From Streptomyces sp. SAI-135 (GTDB lineage Bacteria > Actinomycetota > Actinomycetes > Streptomycetales > Streptomycetaceae), in NCBI RefSeq assembly GCF_029893805.1, contig NZ_JARXYP010000002.1:3410001-3474000 (forward strand): a stretch of 64,000 bases of DNA. Reading direction: 5' to 3'. This document shows positions 1 through 8,012 of the stretch, piece by piece; the first letter of the stretch is position 1; every line of letters begins with the position of its first letter. The notes under the pieces are model-generated. The model saw only the letters and a list, made by a program, of their open reading frames with translations, searched no databases and was not told where the DNA came from. Both the position numbers and the translations under genes were made by a program.

Positions 1-1566
1 GCCGCCGGTTTCGTGGACGACGCGGGGGCGCCCGTGCCGGTGCCGTCCCGCGAGGAGGACCGTTACAGCCGTGGCGTCCCGCTGCTCCGCTGGATGGACC
101 TCTCCCCGCGCACCGGCCCCTGGGACGCCCAGCTCCGCCTGCGTGGGGCCCGGGTGCTCCTGATCGGTGTCGGCGGCACCGGCGGCCACGCGGCGCAGGC
201 CCTGGTCGCGTCCGGCGTGGGCCACGTCCACTGCGTCGACCCGGACGTGGTCGAACTCTCCAACCTCAACCGCCAGCCCCTGTACCGCGAGTCCGACCTC
301 GGCCGCCCCAAGGTGGAGGCGGCGGTGGCGACCCTGCGGGCACTGAACTCGGACGTGACGGTGACCGGCGAGCGGAGGGAGGTGCGGGGGCCCCAGGACC
401 TGACAGATCTGGTGACCGCCGGAGGACCGGAGGATCCGCCTTCGCCGGTGGTCGCCGTCGGGCTGGACGCCCTGACAGATCAGATGACCGCCGACGGACC
501 GAACACCCTGGCGAGGCAGGTGACCACCGACGGACCGGACGGCGACCGGACGGAGCAGGTGATCGCCGACGGGCCGGACGCCCCGACACAGCCGACGCCC
601 GCCAGTGGGCCGGACGCCCCGGCACAGCCGACGACCGCCAGTGGGCCGGACGACCTGGCGGATCAGGCAACCGCCCACGACCCGGCCGACCGGGCGGACC
701 CGATGACCGCCCATCGACGGGACCACCCGGCGGAGCTGACGGCCGCCGTTGGGCTGGACCGCCTGACGGATCCGGTGACCGCCTACGGGCCGAACGACCT
801 GGCGAAGCAGGTGATCGCCGGAGGGCCGGACCACCCGGCACAGCCGACGACGGCCAGTGGGCCGGACCACCCGGCGCAACCGACGCCCCCCAGTGGGCCG
901 GACGCCCCGGCGGAACAGCTGGCCGCCCATGACCCGGCCGACCGGGCGGACCCGATGACCGCCCATCGACGGGACCACCCGGCGGAGCTGGCGGCCGCCC
1001 GTCAACGGGACCACCCGGCGGAGCTGACGGCCGCCCACAGCAGGGACGACCCGGCGGAGGCCGCGGACGCCGAGCGGCCGGAGGGGCGCGCGGAGCCGGC
1101 GGACGCCGGTGGGCCGGGTTCCCCCGCCTACGACCTTCTCGTCCTCGCCGCCGACCGCCCCGACGACATCCGCCGTTGGGCCAACCGGGTGTGCCTGGCC
1201 GTCGGGTTGCCGTGGGTCGACGCCGGGTACCGGGGGCCCCTCGTGACCGCCGGGGTGTACGTGCCCGGGCAGGGCGCCTGCTGGGAGTGTCTGCGGGACG
1301 GCGAGATCGCCCGGCGCGACCTGCGGCTCGGCCCGGACCAGGACCCGGAGGTCGCCTCGCCCCGCATGCCGTGGAACCCGGCGAGCGCCGTCACCGCCGG
1401 ACTCTCGGGCGCGCTGCTCGCCCACGCGGCCCTCGCCCTGCTGACCGGGGTCCCCGCGCTGGAGCCGGGTTTCCGCTTCGGGATGAACCTCATGCTCCCC
1501 GGCGATCCCGTCCACCGGCGCACCCCCCGCCGCCCGGACTGCCCGGCCTGCGGGGACCGTGCGTGA
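1..1566 (+). CDS. ThiF/E1-like adenylyltransferase, 5' partial, with a large 12-residue repeat insertion
   Basis: The frame is open to the window edge, so the true start is probably upstream; a GTG at 13 has no visible ribosome site. The early part is an E1-like nucleotide-binding fold: GVGGTGGHAA glycine loop, an acidic residue after the next strand (CVDPD) and the SNLNRQ segment that contacts ATP in MoeB/ThiF proteins. The late part has two CxxC pairs (CWEC and CPAC) that would hold structural zinc. Known members adenylate a C-terminal carboxylate of a peptide or carrier protein. Between the two halves lie about 230 residues of Ala/Pro/Asp/Gly-rich 12-residue repeats, inserted just before the strand that normally reads D-[LV]-[LV]-x-A. 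The stop overlaps the start of the M50 fusion gene, so the two are translationally coupled. A peptide-maturation role is inferred from that partner; the substrate is unknown. Confidence 0.85.
   Translation, partial: AAGFVDDAGAPVPVPSREEDRYSRGVPLLRWMDLSPRTGPWDAQLRLRGARVLLIGVGGTGGHAAQALVASGVGHVHCVDPDVVELSNLNRQPLYRESDLGRPKVEAAVATLRALNSDVTVTGERREVRGPQDLTDLVTAGGPEDPPSPVVAVGLDALTDQMTADGPNTLARQVTTDGPDGDRTEQVIADGPDAPTQPTPASGPDAPAQPTTASGPDDLADQATAHDPADRADPMTAHRRDHPAELTAAVGLDRLTDPVTAYGPNDLAKQVIAGGPDHPAQPTTASGPDHPAQPTPPSGPDAPAEQLAAHDPADRADPMTAHRRDHPAELAAARQRDHPAELTAAHSRDDPAEAADAERPEGRAEPADAGGPGSPAYDLLVLAADRPDDIRRWANRVCLAVGLPWVDAGYRGPLVTAGVYVPGQGACWECLRDGEIARRDLRLGPDQDPEVASPRMPWNPASAVTAGLSGALLAHAALALLTGVPALEPGFRFGMNLMLPGDPVHRRTPRRPDCPACGDRA
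415..1120 (+). repeat. In-frame 36-bp (12-residue) repeat tract inside the ThiF gene
   Basis: About nineteen degenerate units, mostly 12 residues long (TADGPNTLARQV, IADGPDAPTQPT, TASGPDDLADQA, TAHRRDHPAELT and similar). A perfect 60-bp duplication occurs at 679-738 and 931-990, offset by 252 bp, which is exactly seven 36-bp units. The tract keeps the frame and is rich in disorder-promoting residues. It looks like recent expansion by slippage or unequal recombination. Confidence 0.9.
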
Positions 1567-2735
1567 ACCGGGTACGGCTGCATCCGCTGGACTCCCGCCC
1601 CGACGGCGACGAGTGGATCGTGGGCCGCAGGGCGACCGGCCGGTTCGTCGCCCTGCCCGAGGTGGGCAAGCAGGCCCTCGACCTGCTCGACGAGGGCCTG
1701 ACCCCGGCCGAGGTCGGCGAACGGCTCCGCGTCCGCACCGGTGACGACATCGACGTACCGGACTTCGTCCAGGCCCTGCTGGACCTCGGGTTCGTCGCGG
1801 AGGTGGACGGCCGTGCGGTCGAGCAGGAGCCGCCGCCGGCACCGACGTTGGCATGGATACGGCCCCGTCATGTGCGCTGGCTGCTGAGTCCCGCCGTCCC
1901 GGCCGCGGTCCTCCTGCTGATCGCGGCCACCGTGCTCTCCCGGCCGCCCGTGCCGCTCGACTACCGCACGCTGCTGTGGAGTTCGCACGGCAGCGCGGTC
2001 CTCGCCCTCGGCGCGGGCGTCGGCTGGAGCCTGCTGCTGCTCCACGAGTGCGCCCACCTGCTGACGGCCCGCGCGACCGGCGTGGCGGGGCGGATGCGGC
2101 TCGGCACGCGGCTCCAGTTCCTGGTCATGCAGACGGACATCAGCGGGATCGAACTCGCCCCGCGCCGACACCGGTTGACCGCCTACCTCGCCGGCATCGC
2201 GACCAACCTGACGGCCGCTTCCCTGGCCGCCCTCGCCGCGGGTGCCACGACCGGCGCACCCCGGCGCGTGCTCGCCGCCGTGGCGCTGCTCGCCCTGCTC
2301 CCGCTGCCCTTCCAGCTCCTGGTCTTCATGCGGACCGACCTCTACTTCGTCCTCCAGGACCTCACCCGCTGCCGCGACCTGTTCGGGGACGGGGTGGCGT
2401 ACACGAGGTACCGGGCCCGGCGTCTGCTGCGGCGCGGCGGGCGGGACCCGAGCCGCGCACTGCCCGCGCACGAACGGCGGGCCGTGCGCGCGTACAGCGT
2501 GGTGCTGGTCCTCGGCATCACGCTGTGCCTCGCGTTCTTCGCCGCCGTCACCCTGCCCGCGGACATCACGCTGTTCACCCGCGCCCTGGTCAAGTCGGCT
2601 GCCGGGCGGTCGGTTCGGGACCGGCTGGACGGGATCGCCGTCGTCGTCACGCTCGGCGGGCTGCACGCCCTGTGGCTGCGGACCTGGTGGCGCGGCCGCG
2701 GGCTCAGACGGACACCATCCCGCCCGTCGCGTTGA
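1563..2735 (+). CDS. PqqD-like leader-binding domain fused to an M50-type membrane metallopeptidase
   Basis: Starts at GTG 1563, whose last two bases are in the upstream TGA (GTGA overlap). Residues 1-82 resemble a PqqD/RiPP-recognition winged helix (WIVGRRATGRFVALPEVGKQ, then a DLLDEGLTPAEVGERL helix). Several hydrophobic segments follow. HECAH at 161-165 is an HEXXH zinc site inside a membrane helix, and MRTDLYFVLQDL downstream matches the position of the third-ligand Asp motif of M50 site-2-protease-like enzymes. Similar fusions occur in clusters for ribosomally made, modified peptides, where the first domain binds the leader and the peptidase may cut it. Coupling to the ThiF gene supports a joint role. 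No precursor peptide is visible, so it may lie upstream of the window. The 3' end overlaps the convergent SDR gene by 32 bp. Confidence 0.75.
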   Translation: MNRVRLHPLDSRPDGDEWIVGRRATGRFVALPEVGKQALDLLDEGLTPAEVGERLRVRTGDDIDVPDFVQALLDLGFVAEVDGRAVEQEPPPAPTLAWIRPRHVRWLLSPAVPAAVLLLIAATVLSRPPVPLDYRTLLWSSHGSAVLALGAGVGWSLLLLHECAHLLTARATGVAGRMRLGTRLQFLVMQTDISGIELAPRRHRLTAYLAGIATNLTAASLAALAAGATTGAPRRVLAAVALLALLPLPFQLLVFMRTDLYFVLQDLTRCRDLFGDGVAYTRYRARRLLRRGGRDPSRALPAHERRAVRAYSVVLVLGITLCLAFFAAVTLPADITLFTRALVKSAAGRSVRDRLDGIAVVVTLGGLHALWLRTWWRGRGLRRTPSRPSR

Positions 2736-3462
2736 CGAACGTGCCGGTGATGCCGCCCGCGTGGTCGGAGGCCAGGAACACCGCGGTGGCGGCGATCTCG
2801 GCGAGGGTGGGGTTGCGCCGGGTCATGCGCATCCCGGCGAGGTGGTCGACGATGCCCTGGACGGCACTCTCGTCGATCGCCGGGTTGACCGCGGAGAGCT
2901 TCTCCACGGTGAACGTCTCGGGCACCCCGGCCACCCACAGCCCGACCGCCCGCACCCCGCGCGGCCCCAGCTCGATCGCCAGGTTGCGCACGAGCGTGTC
3001 GATCGCCCCGTCCGCGGGCCCGGTGCCGCCCATCATCGGACTGCCGTGCGCGGAACCGCTGTTGAGGGCGAGGATCACACCGGAGCCGCGCGCGGCCATA
3101 CGGCGTCCGGCGGCACGGGCGGTGATGAAGTTGGCGCGCAGACCGTCGGTGACCGGCCGCATGAAGTCGTCGACCGCCATGTCGGTGAGCGGCGCGCCCT
3201 GCACATCGCCGCGCGTGACCAGGTTGAAGGAGATGTCGATGGCGCCGACCCGGTCGGCGTGCGCCTCCACGGCCGCCTCGTCGAGCGCGTCCACGACGGC
3301 GACCTCGGCGTTCTTGATGTCGGCGGCCACCGCCTCCAGGGACTGCCGGGTGCGGCCGACGAGGTGGACCCTGGCGCCCTGCTCGGCGAGGGCACGGGCG
3401 ACCGCGCCGCCGATGGATCCGCCGGCGCCGTAGACGATCGCGGTCTTGTCGGTGAGCAGCAT
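2704..3462 (-). CDS. SDR-family Rossmann protein with degenerate catalytic site
   Basis: Start chosen at ATG 3462 because GAGGAGA lies just upstream; a longer reading to 3510 has no such site. 252 residues. The N-terminal cofactor loop is VYGAGGSIGGAVARAL, a good fit to the short-chain dehydrogenase dinucleotide motif. Aligning through GSP..MGGTGPADGAIDTL shows that the YxxxK catalytic pair is replaced: Tyr becomes Thr and Lys becomes Asp. Ser residues precede it (LNSGSAHG). The C-terminal VNATGG is typical of the family. It may therefore bind NAD(P)H without classic oxidoreductase activity, or use other residues. It lies 78 bp downstream of the ECF sigma gene in the same direction, so the two may be co-transcribed. 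Confidence 0.85.
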   Translation of the reverse strand: MLLTDKTAIVYGAGGSIGGAVARALAEQGARVHLVGRTRQSLEAVAADIKNAEVAVVDALDEAAVEAHADRVGAIDISFNLVTRGDVQGAPLTDMAVDDFMRPVTDGLRANFITARAAGRRMAARGSGVILALNSGSAHGSPMMGGTGPADGAIDTLVRNLAIELGPRGVRAVGLWVAGVPETFTVEKLSAVNPAIDESAVQGIVDHLAGMRMTRRNPTLAEIAATAVFLASDHAGGITGTFVNATGGMVSV

Positions 3463-3540
3463 GGTGATGTCTCCTCGGAAAGGGTTCGTGTGTGAGGCCC
3501 GGACATCCATGCAGACGTACGACTTCCCCGACGCTCATCG

Positions 3541-4881
3541 TCACAGCCGCAGGGGCAGCCCGAACGCGGGGAAGAGGTGCGGCTCGAAGGAGGTGATCTC
3601 CGCGATGCGGTCACCGTGACCCCGGTCCGCGAAGCGCAGGACGTCCAGGACCTGGGCCCGGTAGACGCTGGTCCCGGGCCTGCGGACGTAGTTCGCCGCC
3701 GCGAGCTGGCCGTTGGCCCGGGTGGGCAGGCTGCGCCAGTGCCCGAGGAACATCGGGGAGCCGGGATCGAGGCTGACCCGCACGAAGTCGATGATCGCGT
3801 CCCGGCCGGTGAACCAGAACGGGTTCGGCGGCATGGTGAGGATGACGTCCTCGGTGAGCAGCGTGGCCATCGCGTCGAAGTCGAGCCGTCCGACGGCCGC
3901 CATGTACCGGTCCAGTACGGCTTGTTGGTCCTGGGTGGGCACCGGAGCCCGCCAGTCGGAGCGTTCCCGGGGCAGGTGTTGGCGCAGGGCGGGCCGGGCC
4001 CGCTGGAGCGCGCTGTTGACGGAGGCCACGCTGGTCTCCAGGGCCTCGGCGGTCTCGGCCGCGGTCAGTCCGAGGGCGTCGCGCAGGACCAGTGCGGCCC
4101 GTTGACGCGGGGGCAGATGCTGGATCGCGGCGAGCAGGACGAGCTCCAGGGTCTCGCGGGAGACCGCGGCGGACTCGGGCTGCTCGTGCTCCTCGGTGAG
4201 GGGCATCTCGTCGTCGGGGTAGGGCTGGAGCCAGGTGATACGGGCGGGCGGCTCCCCGTCGCCGTGGTTCATCCCGGGCACCGGTTCGTACCGCTGAGGG
4301 CGGCGCGCGGTCCGGCGCAGCAGGTCCAGGCTGGTGTTGGTGGCGATCCGGTACAGCCAGGTCCGCGCGCTCGCCCGGCCCTGGAACCCGTCCCGCGCCC
4401 GCCAGGCCCGCAGGAAGGTCTCCTGCACCAGGTCCTCGGCCTCGTCGTAGGACCCCGTCATGCGGTAGCAGTGCACCTGGATCTCACGGCGGTACTGCTC
4501 GGTGAGGGCGGCGAAGTCGGTCTCGGTGAGGTGGGCGACGGGGGCGGGGCCGGCGGGTTGCGTCACGGGGGTGGCCGTGACGCAATCCCCGGAGTCCCGG
4601 ACGGTGTCCCGTGCCGTACGGGCCACGCGCCTCAACTGCGCCACGGACGCGGCCAGTTCGCTGACGGTCGAGTAGAGGGCGTCCGCGGGCTGCGGTGCCA
4701 GCCGCCCCGCCTGCCGCCCGATGTCGTCGATGAGCCCCTGCACCGTGAGGCCCTGCGGCCGGCGGCGTTCCCGGTACGCCTTCTGCCGGCAGGCGGCGGA
4801 GCAGTAGACGGAGCCGCGGCCGGTGCGGCCGGCTCGCGCGGCGAGCGGGTTCCCGCACACCGCGCAGACTTCTGTGGCCAT
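3541..4881 (-). CDS. ECF sigma factor with N-terminal zinc finger and C-terminal SnoaL domain
   Basis: ATG 4881 follows CGGAGG. Residues 1-45 hold a CxxC...CxxxC cluster (CAVCGNPL, YCSAACRQKAYRERR) like small zinc fingers, followed by a helical linker. Sigma region 2 begins near FAALTEQYRREIQVHCYRMT and includes the core-binding DLVQETFLRAWRA. Region 4 is LPPRQRAALVLRDALGLTAAETAE. The last ~130 residues (LDRYMAAVGRLDFDAMATLL onward) form a SnoaL/NTF2-like fold. The sigma and SnoaL parts match the actinobacterial SigG-type group (TIGR02960/ECF56), where the C-terminal domain regulates the factor and no membrane anti-sigma is needed; none is adjacent here. The zinc-finger front end is the unusual part. 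At 446 residues it is longer than the usual ~330. Confidence 0.9.
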   Translation of the reverse strand: MATEVCAVCGNPLAARAGRTGRGSVYCSAACRQKAYRERRRPQGLTVQGLIDDIGRQAGRLAPQPADALYSTVSELAASVAQLRRVARTARDTVRDSGDCVTATPVTQPAGPAPVAHLTETDFAALTEQYRREIQVHCYRMTGSYDEAEDLVQETFLRAWRARDGFQGRASARTWLYRIATNTSLDLLRRTARRPQRYEPVPGMNHGDGEPPARITWLQPYPDDEMPLTEEHEQPESAAVSRETLELVLLAAIQHLPPRQRAALVLRDALGLTAAETAEALETSVASVNSALQRARPALRQHLPRERSDWRAPVPTQDQQAVLDRYMAAVGRLDFDAMATLLTEDVILTMPPNPFWFTGRDAIIDFVRVSLDPGSPMFLGHWRSLPTRANGQLAAANYVRRPGTSVYRAQVLDVLRFADRGHGDRIAEITSFEPHLFPAFGLPLRL

Positions 4882-4950
4882 GTGCGCCTCCGGGAGTTTC
4901 GTAACGCGGTGTCGGAGTGACGCTACAGCGCCGTCGCGGTGCGCGCGCCC

Positions 4951-5898
4951 CTACCGGCGAAGCGTCGCGGACGCCAGGTCCGTGGTTCCGCGGGGATCCC
5001 GCTCGGCGGGACCGAACGCGGGCCGGGCGGGCGGCCGTACGCCCAACTGGCCCGCCACGGTCGCCCCGAAAGCCAGCGCCATGCCCGTGAGCTGGAGAGG
5101 TGTGAGCGTCTGTCCCAGCGCCGCCCAGCCGACGACCGCGGCGGTCAGGGGGGACAGCGGGCCGAGGAAGGTGACCTGGGTGGCGGTGAGGCGGCCGATG
5201 CCGCGGAACCAGAGCCAGTACGCCACCGCCGTGTTCGCCAGCGCGAGGTAGAGGTAGCCGCCGACCGCGGGCCCGTCGAGCGCGGGCGGGGCGCCCTCGG
5301 CGAGGAGGGCGAGCGGCGCGATCAGCAGACCGCCCGCGGTGAGCTGCCAGGCGGTGAGCGCGAGGGGGCCGACGCCGTCGGGGCGGCCCCAGCGCTTGGT
5401 CAGCACGGTACCGAGGGACATGGAGGCGGTGGCCGCGAGCGCCGCGAGGACACCGACGAGGTCGAGGGCCCCGGCCGCCTTGAGCACGACCAGGCTCACG
5501 CCGAACGCGGCCACGAGTCCGGTCAGCACGCTCCGGGCGGTGGGCCGCTGCCCCAGCAGCCCGGCCGACAGTCCGACGACGATCAGCGGCCCCACCGACC
5601 CGACCACGGCGGCCATCCCGCCCGGCAGCCGGTACGCCGACAGGAACAGCAGCGGGAAGAAGGCCCCGATGTTCAGCGCCCCGAGCACGGCCGCCTTCCC
5701 CCACCAGACGCCACGCGGCAGCACACGCGCGAGGGCGAGGAGCACGAGCCCGGCGGGCAGCGCCCGCATCATGCCGGTGAACAGGGGCCGGTCGGGCGGG
5801 AGGAACTCGGTGGTGACGGCGTAGGTGGTGCCCCAGGAGACGGGGGCGAGGGCGGTGAGCAGGATGGTGACGGGACGGTGGGCGGTCTGCGTTCTCAT
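4951..5898 (-). CDS. EamA/DMT-family transporter
   Basis: Start ATG 5898 follows CGAGGGGGAG; an upstream extension would run through the operator region. 315 residues with about ten hydrophobic helices in two related halves (ILLTALAPVSWGTTYAVTTE opens repeat one; ALAATASMSLGTVLTKRWG opens repeat two), the mark of the drug/metabolite transporter superfamily. Likely an inner-membrane exporter of a small metabolite or drug; the substrate cannot be read from sequence. It is divergent from the MarR gene at 6033, with operator-like repeats between them, so derepression by a MarR ligand is a reasonable model. Confidence 0.9.
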   Translation of the reverse strand: MRTQTAHRPVTILLTALAPVSWGTTYAVTTEFLPPDRPLFTGMMRALPAGLVLLALARVLPRGVWWGKAAVLGALNIGAFFPLLFLSAYRLPGGMAAVVGSVGPLIVVGLSAGLLGQRPTARSVLTGLVAAFGVSLVVLKAAGALDLVGVLAALAATASMSLGTVLTKRWGRPDGVGPLALTAWQLTAGGLLIAPLALLAEGAPPALDGPAVGGYLYLALANTAVAYWLWFRGIGRLTATQVTFLGPLSPLTAAVVGWAALGQTLTPLQLTGMALAFGATVAGQLGVRPPARPAFGPAERDPRGTTDLASATLRR

Positions 5899-5924
5899 GG
5901 CTCCCCCTCGAGATCGGCTGTGCA

Positions 5925-5952
5925 AAAAGTAGCTTACTCCTAAGCTACTTTT
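5925..5952. promoter_or_regulatory. Perfect palindrome, likely MarR operator
   Basis: Arms AAAAGTAGCTTA and TAAGCTACTTTT, each 12 bp, separated by CTCC. It sits 26 bp upstream of the EamA start, inside the intergenic region shared with marR. TAGCTTA/TAAGCTA palindromes are common MarR-family sites; binding here is inferred. Confidence 0.75.
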
Positions 5953-6000
5953 CCGCAAGCCACTTTCCGCCGAGCTACTTTCTTCTCATCCACTTTCTTG
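5945..6000. repeat. Four 15-bp-spaced direct repeats next to the MarR operator
   Basis: CTACTTT or CCACTTT recurs at 5945, 5960, 5975 and 5990, exactly 15 bp apart, alternating T and C at the second base. The first copy is the right arm of the palindrome. Units share A-G/T-C-[TC]-ACTTT followed by CC or CT. Could be extra half-sites for MarR, or slippage of one arm. Confidence 0.75.
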
Positions 6001-6032
6001 CGGGCGAGCCGAGGCGTGCGGATACTCGGGGC

Positions 6033-6542
6033 ATGAGTGCACAGCGCAAGGACGCCGTCGACGCGATCATCGACCAGTGGGCGGCCGTGCGGCCCGACCT
6101 CGACACCCGGGCCATGGAGGTCTTCGGGCGCGTCTACCGCCTCGCCCGCACCATGGGCGACCGCGTGGACAAGGTGTACGCCCCCTACGGCATCTCCCGC
6201 GGCGAGTTCGACGTCCTCGCCACCCTCCGCCGCGCCGGCGAGCCGTACACCCTCTCGCCCCGCCGGCTCTCCTCGACGCTGATGCTCACCACGGGCGGCA
6301 TGACGGGCCGCCTCGACCGACTGGAGCGCGCCGGGCTCCTCCGCCGCTCCCCCGACCCCCACGACCGCCGAGGCCTCCAGGTCACCCTGACGGAGAAGGG
6401 CCTGAGCGTCATCGACGAGGCGGTCGGAGCGGGCCTCGCCGCCCAGACACAGGCCCTGTCCGCCCTCGACGACGAACAGGCCGGCCAACTGGCCGACCTG
6501 TTGCGGAAGTTGCTGGAGGGGACGCAGAACTCCGGGGAGTGA
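6033..6542 (+). CDS. MarR-family transcriptional regulator
   Basis: 169 residues, the usual MarR length. A dimerising N-terminal helix precedes a winged helix-turn-helix (GISRGEFDVLATLRRAG, then SPRRLSSTLMLTTGGMTGRLDRLERAGLL) and a wing with DPHDRRGLQVTLTEKG, the typical D-x-R-D/R signature. C-terminal helices complete the dimer. The gene is divergent from the EamA exporter and the intergenic region has a perfect palindrome plus phased half-sites, so it probably represses the exporter and itself. The stop at 6542 is 9 bp from the convergent monooxygenase stop. Confidence 0.93.
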   Translation: MSAQRKDAVDAIIDQWAAVRPDLDTRAMEVFGRVYRLARTMGDRVDKVYAPYGISRGEFDVLATLRRAGEPYTLSPRRLSSTLMLTTGGMTGRLDRLERAGLLRRSPDPHDRRGLQVTLTEKGLSVIDEAVGAGLAAQTQALSALDDEQAGQLADLLRKLLEGTQNSGE

Positions 6543-6551
6543 CGACGGAAC

Positions 6552-7988
6552 TCAGCCGACGTGGCCGGCGAGTGCCGCCTCGATGTCCGCCGGCGTCGCC
6601 TCCTCCTTCGCCCACCCCACGTATCCGTCGGGCCGCACCAGTACGGTCGTACGCCGTCCGCTCGCCCAGCGTTCCACGGCGAGGCGGTCCTTGCGGGGGC
6701 CCGGGTCGAGGGAGGGGGCGGGGGTGATCAGGACGAACCTGCCGCCGCGCAGGGACTCGTGGAGGCGGCCGCCGTCCGCGAGGGCCACGTCGGGGACCCG
6801 GGTGCCCGTCAGGGGGTGGGCGGAGCGCGGGGCGGCGTACTTGTAGCCGATTCCGGTGAGTTGGCCGAGCATTCTGCGGCGGGCCGGGCCGACGTGGTCG
6901 AGGACGGTGGTGAGCGCGGCGCGCAGGGCCAGCTCCCAGGGGCGCCTGGCCATCGCGAGGCGGACGATGCCGCCGCTGCTGCGGAGCACGGCCCTGCCGA
7001 CGGGGTGGCGTTCGCACTGGTAGCTGTCCAGGAGGTCGGGGCCCGCGTGCCCGCCCGTCACCTGGGCCAGCTTCCAGCTCAGGTTCGCCGCGTCCTGGAG
7101 CCCGGTGTTCATGCCCTGACCGCCGGCCGGGGTGTGGACGTGGGCGGCGTCGCCGGCCAGGAAGACCCGGCCCACCCGGTAGGCGGGGGCCTGGCGTTCG
7201 TCGCTGTGGAAGCGGGACATCCAGCGGGCGTCGTGCATCCCGAAGTCCCGGCCCAGGGCGAGCCGGGCGACCTCCTTGATCTCGTCGAGGTCGAGGGGCT
7301 CGCTGTCGGCGACGTCACGGGCGCGGTTCCAGGCGATGACCCGGTGGTAGCCGTCGCCGAAGGGGGCGATGAAGGCGAAGGCGTCTCCCACGGCGTTGAC
7401 GGTGAGCAGGGTCTCGGGCTGCTCGGCGAGGCGGACGTCCGCCAGGACCACCGAACGGATCACCGAGTGACCGGGGAAGGGCAGCCCGATCGCGTCGCGC
7501 ACGGTGCTGCGCATGCCGTCGGCGCCCACGACGTACTCGGCGCGCAGGGACTCCGTGACACCGTCCGGTCCCTCGACCCGCACCGTCACGCCGTTCTCGT
7601 CCTGGGACAGGCCCGTCACCCCGGTCTCGTACCGGAAGTCGACGCCCGCTTCCACCGCCCGCCGCTCCAGGGCCTTCTCGACCTCGTACTGCGGCAGGAC
7701 CAGGAGGTGGTGGAAACGGGAGGGGAGGTCCTCCAGGCCGATGGTCAGGCTGCCGAACAGCCGGAGTCGGTCCAGACGCTGCCCCACCGCCTCCAGACCG
7801 TCGGCGAGACCGCGGGCGTCGAGCTGCTCCAGGGTGCGGGCGTGCAGGACGAAGGCCCGGGAGAGGTTGCTGATCCGGTGCGGCCGCTTCTCGACGACGG
7901 TGACGGGGACGCCGGCGGTGGCCAGGTCACCGGCCAGCAGCAGGCCGGTGGGGCCGGAGCCGACGACGATCACGGGGGTGCGGTTCAT
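6552..7988 (-). CDS. FAD-dependent aromatic-type monooxygenase
   Basis: Start ATG 7988 is preceded by CAGGAGGTCCTC. 478 residues. VVGSGPTGLLLAGDLATAG is the FAD glycine motif and VVEKR ends the second strand; VGADGMRSTVRDAIG is the DG motif; VFLAGDAAHVHTPAGGQGMN is the GD motif that binds the FAD ribose. This is the class A flavoprotein hydroxylase layout seen in PgaE/RdmE-type polyketide hydroxylases and in drug-modifying enzymes. The C-terminal part looks like the degenerate thioredoxin-like domain of that group. Divergent from a TetR gene with paired palindromes between, so it is likely induced by its own substrate. Confidence 0.92.
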   Translation of the reverse strand: MNRTPVIVVGSGPTGLLLAGDLATAGVPVTVVEKRPHRISNLSRAFVLHARTLEQLDARGLADGLEAVGQRLDRLRLFGSLTIGLEDLPSRFHHLLVLPQYEVEKALERRAVEAGVDFRYETGVTGLSQDENGVTVRVEGPDGVTESLRAEYVVGADGMRSTVRDAIGLPFPGHSVIRSVVLADVRLAEQPETLLTVNAVGDAFAFIAPFGDGYHRVIAWNRARDVADSEPLDLDEIKEVARLALGRDFGMHDARWMSRFHSDERQAPAYRVGRVFLAGDAAHVHTPAGGQGMNTGLQDAANLSWKLAQVTGGHAGPDLLDSYQCERHPVGRAVLRSSGGIVRLAMARRPWELALRAALTTVLDHVGPARRRMLGQLTGIGYKYAAPRSAHPLTGTRVPDVALADGGRLHESLRGGRFVLITPAPSLDPGPRKDRLAVERWASGRRTTVLVRPDGYVGWAKEEATPADIEAALAGHVG

Positions 7989-8012
7989 GAGGACCTCCTG
8001 TCGCTCATTACG

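Noticed and set aside
1128..2666. Long reverse-strand open frame opposite the ThiF and M50 genes
   Set aside because: The product is low-complexity Arg/Gly/Gln text typical of the antisense of GC-rich genes; the forward genes have clear domains.
5940..6488. Reverse frame across marR whose end reads KKVDEKKVARRKVACGKVA
   Set aside because: It is antisense to marR and its tail only reflects the 15-bp DNA repeats.
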